The notes under the pieces were generated by a model. The model made no database searches. It saw nothing but the letters and a program-made list of their open reading frames with translations, and was not told where the DNA came from. A program made the position numbers and the translations under genes. From Variovorax sp. CAN15 (GTDB taxonomy: Bacteria; Pseudomonadota; Gammaproteobacteria; Burkholderiales; Burkholderiaceae_C), in contig NZ_JASMRZ010000006.1 of assembly GCF_030462475.1 (NCBI RefSeq), positions 83,675-131,527 of the forward strand: 47,853 nucleotides of DNA. Direction: 5' to 3'. Below are positions 19,549-27,792 of the stretch, piece by piece (position 1 is the first letter of the stretch; each line of letters begins with the position of its first letter).

Positions 19549-20490
19549 ATGAACGCACGTACCGAAACCGAACTGCTGCTGCCGCCGGCGCACCTGTCCA
19601 ACACGCACCTCGACGCGCTGGAGGAAGAAACCATCTTCATCCTGCGTGAAGTGGCGGCCGCCTTCGAGCGCCCCACCCTGCTGTTCTCGGGCGGCAAGGA
19701 CTCGCTGGTGCTGCTGAAGTGCGCGGAGAAGGCTTTCGGCGTCGGCCGTATTCCCTACCCGCTGCTGATGATCGACACGGGCCACAACTTCCCTGAAGTG
19801 ACGGCTTATCGCGACCAGCGCGCGAAGGAACTGGGCGCCGAACTCATCGTGCGCAGCGTGGAGGACTCGATGAAACGCGGCACCGTGCGCCTGGCCCATC
19901 CGGGCGAGTCGCGCAACGCGCACCAGTCGGTGACCCTGCTCGAAGCGATCGAAGAATTCCGCTTCGACGCGCTGATCGGCGGTGCCCGCCGCGACGAGGA
20001 AAAGGCGCGCGCCAAGGAGCGCATCTTTTCGCACCGCGACAGCTTCGGCCAGTGGCAGCCCAAGGACCAGCGCCCCGAGCTGTGGACGCTGTTCAACACG
20101 CGCCTGGCCCCGGGCGAGCACTTTCGCGTGTTCCCGATCTCGAACTGGACCGAACTCGACGTGTGGCAGTACATCGCCCGCGAGGAAGTCGGCCTGCCCT
20201 CGATCTACTACACGCACAAGCGCGAAGTGGTGGAGCGCCGCGGCCTGCTGGTGCCGGTGACCGGGCTGACCCCGGCGCGCGACGGCGAAACGGTGCAGGT
20301 GCGCGACGTGCGCTTCCGCACCGTGGGCGACATCACCACCACCTGCCCGGTGGAAAGCCTGGCAGCCGATGCGAGCGACGTGGTACTCGAAACCCTGTCG
20401 GTCGACGTGAGCGAGCGCGGTGCCACCCGCATGGACGACATGACTTCGGAAGCTTCCATGGAGAAGCGCAAGAAAGACGGGTACTTCTGA
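19549..20490 (+). CDS. cysD: sulfate adenylyltransferase subunit 2
   Basis: 313 residues. PP-loop SGGKDS at 47-52 binds ATP; MIDTGHNFPEVTAYRD, LIGGARRDEEKARAKERIFSHRD and NWTELDVWQYI are standard CysD segments, and the C-terminus ends SMEKRKKDGYF as in the family. With CysN it converts sulfate and ATP to APS. Located 43 bases after cysH; a repeat separates it from cysN. Confidence 0.96.
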   Translation: MNARTETELLLPPAHLSNTHLDALEEETIFILREVAAAFERPTLLFSGGKDSLVLLKCAEKAFGVGRIPYPLLMIDTGHNFPEVTAYRDQRAKELGAELIVRSVEDSMKRGTVRLAHPGESRNAHQSVTLLEAIEEFRFDALIGGARRDEEKARAKERIFSHRDSFGQWQPKDQRPELWTLFNTRLAPGEHFRVFPISNWTELDVWQYIAREEVGLPSIYYTHKREVVERRGLLVPVTGLTPARDGETVQVRDVRFRTVGDITTTCPVESLAADASDVVLETLSVDVSERGATRMDDMTSEASMEKRKKDGYF

Positions 20491-20492
20491 CC

Positions 20493-20588
20493 CACCCCCA
20501 GGCTTCGCGCACTTCGTGTCGCTACGCCCACCCCCTCGAAGGGGGCAACACCAGCGGCCCGGCAGAGCCGGTTCCGCGGTGTTCCACG
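20493..20588 (+). repeat. intercistronic repeat copy 4 (cysD-cysN)
   Basis: Same family in transcription orientation, starting about five bases after the cysD stop: CCCCAGGCTTCGCGCACTTC, CCCCC/GGGGG, then AACACC ... CCGGCAGAGCCGG ... GGTGTT. Confidence 0.85.
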
Positions 20589-20605
20589 AATTGGAGAATC
20601 ACTCA

Positions 20606-21946
20606 ATGAACGCTGCTGTCATTTCAAACGCCTCGCCCGCCGAAGTCCACGGCGACACCGGCACCGCCCTGCGCTTCATCACCTGCGGCTCGGTCGACGA
20701 CGGCAAGAGCACGCTCATCGGCCGCCTGCTGGTCGACAGCAAGACGGTGCTGCAAGACCAGCTGGCCGGCGTGCAGCGCGGCGGCGAGACCGACCTGGCC
20801 CTGCTGACCGACGGCCTCTCGGCCGAGCGCGAGCAAGGCATCACCATCGACGTGGCGTACCGCTACTTCTCGACCGCCAGGCGCAAGTTCATCATCGGCG
20901 ACGCGCCGGGCCATGAGCAGTACACGCGCAACATGGTCACGGCCGCCTCGGCCGCCGACGCGGCGGTGGTGCTGGTCGATGCGACCAAGCTGGCCTGGGC
21001 CGCGGAGGTGGAAGACGGCACCGTCGTCAGGCGCGAACTGCTGCCGCAGACGCGCCGCCACACGCTGCTTTGCAACCTGCTGCGCGTGCAGTCGATCGTG
21101 TTCGCCATCAACAAGCTGGACGCCATTGCCGACGCGGGCCTGGCCTTCGAGCGCATCTCGACCGCGCTGAACGCCTTTGCCGAAGCGGCCGGCGTGAAGG
21201 TGGCGGCCATCGTGCCGATCTCCGCGCTCAAGGGCTGGAACGTGGCCACGCGCCATGCCGACTGGGTCGGCTACGAAGGCCCGAGCCTGCTCGAGCTGCT
21301 GGAAGACCTGCCCGTCACGGCACAGGACGAAGCCGTGCCCTTCGCCTTCCCGGTGCAGTGGGTCGAGAAGTTCTCGTCGTCGGCCGACACCTCGCAGGGC
21401 CGCCGCGTGTTCTGGGGCCGCGTCGCCTCGGGCCACGTGGAGCCGGGCCAACGCGTGACCGTGCTGCCGAGCAACCAGACCGCCACCGTCGCGCAGGTGC
21501 TGAGCCACACGCGCCAGCCGAAGACGGTGCATGCGGGCCACAGCGCCGGCATCGTGCTGGATCGCGAGGTCGACGTGTCCCGCGGCGACTGGCTGCTGGC
21601 GCCGGGCGCCTTCGAGCCGGTGCGCGAGATCACCGCCACCGTGGCCTGGCTCGACGACGAGCCGCTGGTCGCGGGCCGCGTCTACTGGGCGCTGCAGGGC
21701 CACCGCTGGGTCAAGGCCAAGGTGGCGCGCATCGTCGATCGCGTGAACATCACGACGCTCGAATCGGAGCCGGCGACGCAGATCGAGGCCAATGCCATCG
21801 GCGACGTGGTACTGGCACTGCAGCAGCCGCTGGCGGTGCTGCCTTTCACGCAATCGCGCGCCCTGGGCTCACTGGTGCTGGTCGATACGGCCTCCCACAA
21901 GACCGCCGCCGCAGTGCTCGTGCAGCCCTGCGCCGCAAGGGCCTAA
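20606..21946 (+). CDS. cysN: sulfate adenylyltransferase subunit 1, GTPase
   Basis: 446 residues. GTPase motifs: GSVDDGKS (28-35), GDAPGHEQYTRNM (switch II) and NKLD. EF-Tu-like domains 2 and 3 follow (ARHADWVGYEGPSLLELLEDLPV, FPVQWVEKFS, GRVASGHVEPGQRV). It ends after these domains, so there is no fused APS kinase. It stimulates CysD through GTP hydrolysis. The start has GGAGA nine bases upstream; a longer upstream reading only translates the repeat. The stop overlaps a TAAAAT hexamer that may serve fdxA. Confidence 0.95.
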   Translation: MNAAVISNASPAEVHGDTGTALRFITCGSVDDGKSTLIGRLLVDSKTVLQDQLAGVQRGGETDLALLTDGLSAEREQGITIDVAYRYFSTARRKFIIGDAPGHEQYTRNMVTAASAADAAVVLVDATKLAWAAEVEDGTVVRRELLPQTRRHTLLCNLLRVQSIVFAINKLDAIADAGLAFERISTALNAFAEAAGVKVAAIVPISALKGWNVATRHADWVGYEGPSLLELLEDLPVTAQDEAVPFAFPVQWVEKFSSSADTSQGRRVFWGRVASGHVEPGQRVTVLPSNQTATVAQVLSHTRQPKTVHAGHSAGIVLDREVDVSRGDWLLAPGAFEPVREITATVAWLDDEPLVAGRVYWALQGHRWVKAKVARIVDRVNITTLESEPATQIEANAIGDVVLALQQPLAVLPFTQSRALGSLVLVDTASHKTAAAVLVQPCAARA

Positions 21947-21988
21947 AATCTAGGGTTTTTCCCGACCACTTCTGACGCAAAAAGACAA

Positions 21989-22318
21989 ATGACCCACGTC
22001 GTCTCCGAAGCCTGCATCCGTTGCAAATACACCGACTGCGTGGACGTTTGCCCCGTCGACTGCTTCCGCGAAGGTCCCAACATGCTGGTGATCGACCCGG
22101 ACGAATGCATCGACTGCGCGGTCTGTATTCCCGAGTGCCCGGTCAACGCGATCTACGCCGAGGAAGACCTGCCGGCCAACCAGATCGCCTTCATCAAGAT
22201 CAACGCCGAGTTGGCCCAGGCCGACGGCTGGAAGAGCATCACAAAGCGCAAGCCCGCCCTGCCCGACGCCGAGGAGTGGAAGGACAAGACGGACAAGATC
22301 GGGGAGCTGGTGCGCTGA
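21989..22318 (+). CDS. fdxA: seven-iron ferredoxin
   Basis: 109 residues. Cysteines at 9, 12, 17, 21 and 25 and the C40-x2-C43-x2-C46-x3-C50 set match the 3Fe-4S plus 4Fe-4S FdxA type ([27 protein letters not shown]), with the usual C-terminal tail. It is a cytoplasmic electron carrier. It stands 42 bases after cysN and overlaps the start of the next gene, a ferredoxin-NADP reductase, its probable redox partner. A TAAAAT hexamer at 21944 could be a -10, but no -35 was found. Confidence 0.95.
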   Translation: MTHVVSEACIRCKYTDCVDVCPVDCFREGPNMLVIDPDECIDCAVCIPECPVNAIYAEEDLPANQIAFIKINAELAQADGWKSITKRKPALPDAEEWKDKTDKIGELVR

Positions 22319-23358
22319 ACCAGCCCGCCGCCCCTGCCGTTTCCCCGATCGAGACCGATGCGCTGATCGTCGGTGCCGGCCCCGTGGGGCTGTTCCAGGC
22401 CTTCCAGCTGGGCCTGCTCGAAATCTCCTGCCACATCGTCGATGCACTGCCCGCCGCCGGCGGCCAGTGCGTGGCGCTGTATGGCGACAAGCCCATCTAC
22501 GACATTCCCGGCACGCCCATGACCAGCGGGCGCGACCTGGCGCAGTCGCTGCTCAAGCAGGTGGCGCCGTTCAAGCCGCAATTCCATTGCGGCGAGCAGG
22601 TTTCCACCCTGGCGCGCGAGGCCGATGGTCGGCTGCTGCTGACCACGTCGGCGGGCAAGGCATTCCTGGCGAAGACGGTGTTCATCGCTGCCGGCGTCGG
22701 AGCCTTCGTGCCCAAGCGCATCTCGGTCGAAGGCATCGCGCAGTTCGAGGGCTCCTCGCTCTTCTATCACCCCGATTCGCTGGACCGCTTCGCGGGGCAG
22801 GCGGTGGTGGTCAACGGCGGCGACGACATCGCGCTCGAAACCGCCATCGCACTCACCGCCATCGCGAAGCAGGTCACGCTGGTGCACCGGCGCGACGGCT
22901 TCCAGGCCGAGGAAGCCACCGTTTCGGCCATGCGCGCCCTCGTGGCCGAGGGCAAGCTGGCCTTCAAGGTCGGCCAGCCCACAGCCTTCGACGGCAAGCA
23001 CCTGCAGATCACCACGCCCGACGCGACCACGCTCGACCTGCCGCTGGACGCGCTGGTCGCCTGCCTGGGCATCTCGCCGCGCCTCGGCCCCATCGCCGAC
23101 TGGGGGCTGGAGCTGGAGCGCAAGCAGGTGCCGGTGGACACCGAGAAGTACGAAACCCGCGAACGCGGCGTGTTCGCGGTGGGCGACATCAACACCTACC
23201 CGGGCAAGAAGAAGCTCATCGTCTGCGGTTTCCACGAGGCCACGCTGGCCGCCTGGGGCGCCACGGCCATCGTGTTCCCAGGCAAGGCCGTTCCGCTGCA
23301 ATACACCACCACCAGCACCCGCCTGCATGAGCTGCTGGGCGTGGCCGGCTCCCGCTAG
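22315..23358 (+). CDS. ferredoxin/flavodoxin-NADP reductase, thioredoxin-reductase-like type
   Basis: 347 residues from a CTG at 22315. The family usually has about 10-20 residues before the FAD motif, and [30 protein letters not shown] fits exactly from this CTG. No ATG, GTG or TTG lies in frame before residue 60, and GGGGAG is eight bases upstream. FAD motif GAGPVG, then [23 protein letters not shown](P) motif [14 protein letters not shown], and [27 protein letters not shown]. There is no CxxC, so it is not a thioredoxin reductase. The start overlaps the fdxA stop (CTGA), so the two are coupled. The stop overlaps the convergent aminotransferase by four bases. Confidence 0.9.
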   Translation: MNQPAAPAVSPIETDALIVGAGPVGLFQAFQLGLLEISCHIVDALPAAGGQCVALYGDKPIYDIPGTPMTSGRDLAQSLLKQVAPFKPQFHCGEQVSTLAREADGRLLLTTSAGKAFLAKTVFIAAGVGAFVPKRISVEGIAQFEGSSLFYHPDSLDRFAGQAVVVNGGDDIALETAIALTAIAKQVTLVHRRDGFQAEEATVSAMRALVAEGKLAFKVGQPTAFDGKHLQITTPDATTLDLPLDALVACLGISPRLGPIADWGLELERKQVPVDTEKYETRERGVFAVGDINTYPGKKKLIVCGFHEATLAAWGATAIVFPGKAVPLQYTTTSTRLHELLGVAGSR

Positions 23359-24680
23359 TTCCTGATACTGGGCAGCAGCGCCCGGTATTCGCCGATGAAG
23401 CTGCCGATGGCGGACACGTAGCGGTCGATGTCCGCATCCGTCAGCGGCAGCGACAGCACGACGAAGCCGCGCGGCGAGGTGTAGATGCCCTCGCTCAACA
23501 GATGGAAGAAAAGCAGCTGGCGCAGGCGGGCATCGACCGCCGCCAGGTCATCGGTGCTGCGCACTTCGCCGCCCACGAAATGCGCGTTCATCAGCGAACC
23601 GATGCCGGTGAACTGCATCGCGACGCCCTCGCCCTCGCCCTCGCCCTCGCCCGCGCACAGCGCGTTGAGCCGCGTGCGCATCGCGTCGCCCCTGTCGGCC
23701 AGAGCGCCAGCCGCCTCGGGCGTGAACAGCTTCGTGAGCCCCGCATGGCCCGCCGCCATCGTCAGCACGTTGTTGTTGAAGGTGCCCGAGTGGGCCAGCG
23801 GCCCGGTGCGCGGATCGAAGAGCGCCATCACGTCGGCGCGGCCGCCGAAGGCGCCGAAGGACATGCCGCCGCCGATGTACTTGCCCAGCGTGGTCAGGTC
23901 GCAGCGGATGCCCAGCTTGTTCGCCAGCCCGTGCGGCGCGAGGCGCGAAGTCATCACCTCGTCGAAGATCAGCAGCGCGCCCACGCGCGTGGCCGAGTCG
24001 CGCAGCGCCTGCAGGAACTCCAGCCGCCCCGGAATGCAGCCGCTCGCGCCCTGCATCGGCTCCAGGAGGATGGCGGCGATCTCTGGGCCATGCTTGTCGA
24101 TCTGCTCGCGTGCCGTCCGCTCGTCGTTGTAGGGCAGCACCAGGAAATCGAAGGGCACGGTCGTCGGCAGCGGCTTGGCGCCGAAGCCCAGCACGCCGCC
24201 GTGATAGCCGCCCGAGAACACGACGAGCTTGCGGCGGCCGGTGAAGTGCAGCGCCGCCGTCAGCGCCATCAGGTTCGCCTCGGTGCCGGAATTGGTGAAG
24301 CGCAGCTGCTCGATCTGCGGAAAGCGTTCGCAGATGAGCCTGGCGAGCCGGCCTTCGAGGAGGTTGTGGCCGGTGAGGTTGATGCCGCCCTTCATCGCCT
24401 CGGCGACGGCCTCGCGGATCTCGGGCGCCGAATGGCCGTAGACGCCGGCCGTGTACTCGGCGATGAAATCGGCATAGCGATGGCCGTCGGCGTCCCAGAG
24501 CGCGGCGCCCTCTCCCTTGGCGATGGTCAGCGGAAACGGCGCGTAGAACAGCACCGAGCGGCTGTTGGCGCCGGGCATGTAGCGCGCCTGTTCCTCGAAC
24601 CGGCGCAGGCTGGCGGGGTTGCTTTCGGTGAAGCGGCGGTGTGCGGCCGCGAGGGCCTGGTCGATGTCCGCATGGGGCAT
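23355..24680 (-). CDS. class III PLP aminotransferase (glutamate-1-semialdehyde aminomutase-like)
   Basis: 441 residues. PLP-binding marks are NSGTEANLMALTAAL, VFSGGYHGG, LIFDEVMTSR and the Schiff-base lysine in LTTLGKYIGGGMSFGAFGG. It resembles hemL, but the N-terminus and the neighbours suggest a catabolic or biosynthetic transaminase of unknown substrate rather than tetrapyrrole synthesis. A Gly-Glu repeat (GEGEGEGEG) is coded by tandem hexamers and is probably a surface loop. It is divergent from a TetR regulator, which likely controls it. Confidence 0.9.
   Translation of the reverse strand: MPHADIDQALAAAHRRFTESNPASLRRFEEQARYMPGANSRSVLFYAPFPLTIAKGEGAALWDADGHRYADFIAEYTAGVYGHSAPEIREAVAEAMKGGINLTGHNLLEGRLARLICERFPQIEQLRFTNSGTEANLMALTAALHFTGRRKLVVFSGGYHGGVLGFGAKPLPTTVPFDFLVLPYNDERTAREQIDKHGPEIAAILLEPMQGASGCIPGRLEFLQALRDSATRVGALLIFDEVMTSRLAPHGLANKLGIRCDLTTLGKYIGGGMSFGAFGGRADVMALFDPRTGPLAHSGTFNNNVLTMAAGHAGLTKLFTPEAAGALADRGDAMRTRLNALCAGEGEGEGEGVAMQFTGIGSLMNAHFVGGEVRSTDDLAAVDARLRQLLFFHLLSEGIYTSPRGFVVLSLPLTDADIDRYVSAIGSFIGEYRALLPSIRN
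23625..23652. repeat. tandem hexamer GCCCTC, 4.7 copies, inside the aminotransferase gene
   Basis: Four exact copies plus GCCC. On the minus strand it encodes alternating Glu and Gly. Copy changes would keep the frame. Confidence 0.85.
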
Positions 24681-24727
24681 GGCGATGTCCTTCCGGGGTG
24701 GCGCGCCGATCGTGTGCAGCGCGGTTT

Positions 24728-24744
24728 ATTGATCGATGCTCAAT
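24728..24744. promoter_or_regulatory. ATTGA-N7-TCAAT inverted repeat between aminotransferase and TetR genes
   Basis: Five-base arms in the AT-rich 100-base divergent gap, the place expected for a TetR operator serving both promoters. Short, so moderate support only. Confidence 0.35.
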
Positions 24745-24792
24745 TTATTTTGTTTATACAGTCAACCCGACTGCCGCACAATGCCCGCAACC

Positions 24793-25536
24793 ATGACGAA
24801 GAAATCGCCCCCCAAGGCCCAGAAACCTCGCACGGCCGGCCGCCCCGCCGGTGGCGGCGGCCTGACGAAGCGGCGCATCGCCGAAGAGGCGCTCGCGCAG
24901 ATCGACGAATTCGGCCTCGGCGCCTTCAGCATGCGCGAGGTGGCGGCCCGGCTCGACGTCTATCCGGCAACGGTGCACTGGCACGTGAGCACGCGCGAGG
25001 CGCTGCTGGCCGAGGTGGCCGCCCTTGTCATGGCCGAGGTCGCGCCACCGTCCGGCAAGCTCGTCTGGAAGGACTGGATCGCCGAACTCTTCCGCCGCTG
25101 CCGTGCCGCCGTGCGGCGCCATCCGAACGTGGCGCAGCTGCTGGGGGCGCAGCTGGTGTCCAACGGCAGCCTGCCTATGGAACTGGTCGAGGGCATCCTG
25201 GCCACGCTGACCGATGCCGGCTTCGAAGGCGAGCCCCTGCTGGAGGCCTACAACTGCGTGGTCGCCGCGATGCTGGGCTTCCTGACGATGGAGTTCTCGC
25301 CCCTGCCCGCCGACAACACCCAGGCCTGGGCCGAGGAACTGCGCGAACGCGTGCACACGATCCGCCCGCTCGACCACCCGGTGCTCACACGCAACCTCTC
25401 GCAGCTGGCAAACAAGGCCTTCATCCTGCGCTGGGACAACGGCACGACGGTGCCGCTGGACAGCAGCTTCGAGCGCCACATCCAGATCACCATCGACGGA
25501 CTCGAAGCCTTCGCGCGCCGGGTCAAGCAGGCTTAG
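24793..25536 (+). CDS. TetR/AcrR-family transcriptional regulator
   Basis: 247 residues from ATG 24793; an ATG at 24781 is the alternative. A basic tail (TKKSPPKAQKPRTAGRPAGGGG) is followed by the TetR helix-turn-helix (KRRIAEEALAQIDEFGLGAFSMREVAARLDVYPATVHWHVSTREALLAEVA, about residues 25-75), where YPATVHWHV is the recognition helix. The C-terminal ligand domain is family-specific and its ligand unknown. CACAAT lies ten bases before ATG 24793. It is divergent from the class III aminotransferase. Its 3' end overlaps the convergent cyclase gene by 14 bases. Confidence 0.9.
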   Translation: MTKKSPPKAQKPRTAGRPAGGGGLTKRRIAEEALAQIDEFGLGAFSMREVAARLDVYPATVHWHVSTREALLAEVAALVMAEVAPPSGKLVWKDWIAELFRRCRAAVRRHPNVAQLLGAQLVSNGSLPMELVEGILATLTDAGFEGEPLLEAYNCVVAAMLGFLTMEFSPLPADNTQAWAEELRERVHTIRPLDHPVLTRNLSQLANKAFILRWDNGTTVPLDSSFERHIQITIDGLEAFARRVKQA

Positions 25537-27415
25537 GTCCCAGCACCTCGTAGAGCACCATGCGCGTCTGCCGGCCGCGCAGCTCCGCGAGCTCCTCGAT
25601 GCGGCGCGTGGCGAGCCGGCCGCCCAGCCCCTCGAAGGTGGCCTCGGAGATCAGCGTGCGCGTGCCCAGCTCCTTGTTGGCGCCCTCGATGCGGCTCGCC
25701 GCGTTGATCGCATCGCCGATGGCGGTGTACGACAGGCGGTCGCTCGAGCCGAGCACGCCCGCGATCACGTAGCCGGTGTGGATGCCCACGCGCGTGCGGA
25801 ACTCGTGCAGCCCCTCGGCGCGCCACTTCTCGTTGAGCGCGTTCATCTCGGCATGCAGTTCGATCGCCGCCACGCAGGCGCGGTACTCCGCATCTTCGAG
25901 TTCGGTGGGTGCGCCCCACAGCACCATGATGCCGTCGCCCATGAACTTGTCGATCACGCCGCCGTGGCGCGCGAAGATGCCTGCGGCGAGGTTGAAGTAC
26001 TCGGTCAGCTGGCGCACCAGCACGTCGGCCGGCATCGACTCCGAGATGCCGGTGAAGCCTTCCACGTCGGTGAACATCGCGGTGATGCGCCGCGGCGATC
26101 CGCTCGGCCCCAGCGCATGCCCTTCGGCGACGAGCTGCCGGATGATGTCGACCGGCACGAACTTGCTGAAGGCCTTGAGGCTGCGCGCCGACTCGTCCAG
26201 CGCCTGGTTGAGATGCTGCACTTCGAGCACCCGGCTCGGCTCGATCGGCAGGTCGTCGAGCTCCAGCCGACCGATGCGGCGCGCGACGCGCGAGAGGTTT
26301 TCGATGGGTCCGGTCACCAGCTTCGACAGCCGCAGCGAGATGAAGAGCGCGAGCGCGAGGAAGCTGCCTGTCAGCAGCAGAGACCACAGTACCGAGCGCT
26401 GCAGGCCGCCGAGCAGCAGATCCTCGGGCTCCCAGCTCACGAGCTGCCAGCGGGTGTGCGGCAGGTGCGAGGTCTGCACGAGGTAGCGGCGCCCTTCGTG
26501 CTCGATGGAGAAGGCGACATCGTCGGCGCCACCTGCCGTGCTGGCCGCGAGCATGTGCGCGTGGATGGCACCGAGCACGCCGCTGTCGGGCGACTCGAGC
26601 TTGCGCACCGGCTCGGGGTGGTCGCTGCGCGCGATCACATGATGGTCGGAGCTGAGCAGTGCGCTCTCGCCGCTGCCCAGCGCACCGGAGACACGCACGA
26701 GCTTCGACAGGTGCCCCAACGAGACGTTGGCATCGACCACCAACCCTCGCCCGTGACCCTCGTCGTCTACGCGCCCTGCAGGCCGCGCATGCCCGACAGC
26801 CAGCTCCCGCGCGTCGCTCATCAGGAAGGGCTGGGTCCACACAGGGCCCTTCGCCTTCATGGCCTCCAGGTACCAGGTGCGCTTCTCGGGATCGAAATCG
26901 CTGCGGTAGGCCGAGATCGAGGTCGTCGCGAAGCGCTGCTTCGCATCGCCACCGTCCAGGTCCGGCGAGTCCTTGTAGTGCCAGGTCTCGGTGCTGAACT
27001 CGGGCCCGCGCAGCACCTGCCGGATGGCCGGCACAGGGTAGCGCACCGCCATCAGCACGTGACCGTGATCGGTGGCCACGTTGATGCTGTCGAGCTCGGG
27101 GGTCTGCTCCAGCATGGTCCAGAGCATCTCGGCGGTCTGCTCGCCGTCCTCGCCGCAGACATGGACGCTGGGCGAATCCGCTATGGAGCGAATGACGCCT
27201 TCCGTCTTGGCGAGGAAGGCGAGCACGTTGTCCTCCACCCGGTCATGGTTGATCTTGTGCGCGGTGGTGCCCACCTTGGACACCAGCTTCTCGGCAGCCC
27301 AGTAGCCGAAGGCCACCAGCAGCAGCGACTGCACCATCGCGACGGCGCAGATGATGGTGCCTACGTCGACCCTGAATCGTCGCAGGCGGGGGGCCTTGAA
27401 ATCGTCATCGGCCAT
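25523..27415 (-). CDS. membrane-bound class III nucleotide cyclase with extracytoplasmic sensor and HAMP
   Basis: 630 residues. A short cytoplasmic N-terminus is followed by a membrane helix (about 18-40), a large periplasmic Cache-like sensor (to about 330; VRRYPVPAI-type and SFDPEKRTWYLEAMKA-type segments, WELVSWEP-like end), a second helix (about 340-362), a HAMP domain (KLVTGPIENLSRVARRIG) and a cyclase domain from about 440. Catalytic segments are MFTDVEGFTGISE (metal Asp), IDKFMGDGIMVLWGAP (metal Asp, substrate Lys) and LSYTAIGDAINAASRIEG. The Lys in IDKFMGD is the residue expected for ATP, so cAMP is the likely product. GAGAGGAA precedes the ATG. Confidence 0.92.
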   Translation of the reverse strand: MADDDFKAPRLRRFRVDVGTIICAVAMVQSLLLVAFGYWAAEKLVSKVGTTAHKINHDRVEDNVLAFLAKTEGVIRSIADSPSVHVCGEDGEQTAEMLWTMLEQTPELDSINVATDHGHVLMAVRYPVPAIRQVLRGPEFSTETWHYKDSPDLDGGDAKQRFATTSISAYRSDFDPEKRTWYLEAMKAKGPVWTQPFLMSDARELAVGHARPAGRVDDEGHGRGLVVDANVSLGHLSKLVRVSGALGSGESALLSSDHHVIARSDHPEPVRKLESPDSGVLGAIHAHMLAASTAGGADDVAFSIEHEGRRYLVQTSHLPHTRWQLVSWEPEDLLLGGLQRSVLWSLLLTGSFLALALFISLRLSKLVTGPIENLSRVARRIGRLELDDLPIEPSRVLEVQHLNQALDESARSLKAFSKFVPVDIIRQLVAEGHALGPSGSPRRITAMFTDVEGFTGISESMPADVLVRQLTEYFNLAAGIFARHGGVIDKFMGDGIMVLWGAPTELEDAEYRACVAAIELHAEMNALNEKWRAEGLHEFRTRVGIHTGYVIAGVLGSSDRLSYTAIGDAINAASRIEGANKELGTRTLISEATFEGLGGRLATRRIEELAELRGRQTRMVLYEVLGPKPA

Positions 27416-27622
27416 GCAAGTTCCTCTCCATTTCTTGTTGCTGCATGCTTATCGGCATGCGCTCCCGTTTCTTCTGTTGTCGTTGTTTCGCTGGCAGCGA
27501 TTCTCGCGCGGCGCGCTGGCGCTCCAAGGGTTTTCCCTGCCCGCAAAGGCACGCCTGCCGTTGCGGCTTCCCGGCAGCGGATAAACTTCGGCCCGCGCCG
27601 CGGGTTCTCCCGGGGCGTACTT

Positions 27623-27705
27623 GCTAGGGGTGTTGGGCGGCTTGCCGTCCGGCTGAGAAAGTCCCTTTGAACCTGATTGAGGTAATCCTCGCGCAGGGAA
27701 GCTGG
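27623..27705 (+). promoter_or_regulatory. TPP (thiamine pyrophosphate) riboswitch
   Basis: The THI element is recognised by AGGGGTG at the 5' side, CTGAGA, CCTTTGAACCTGAT, then GAGGTAATCCTCGCGCAGGGAAGC. These conserved bases form the pyrimidine- and pyrophosphate-binding helices. It lies 88 bases before the cytX ATG. In proteobacteria such elements usually hide the ribosome-binding site when TPP binds. A -35/-10 pair at 27561-27587 is possible but its 15-base spacing is poor. The 27416-27622 stretch otherwise shows nothing clear. Confidence 0.93.
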
Positions 27706-27792
27706 TCCGGTGGCCTCTCACGCCTTCTCGCGTGAAAGCCGCGCCACTGGAGCCTCGCCCACCTGCCAAACCTTTTGCACTGGAGCAAACGG

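Noticed and set aside
27561..27587. TTGCGG/TAAACT as the promoter of the thiamine operon
   Set aside because: Spacing is 15 bases and the -35 is poor, so it was mentioned but not listed as a feature.
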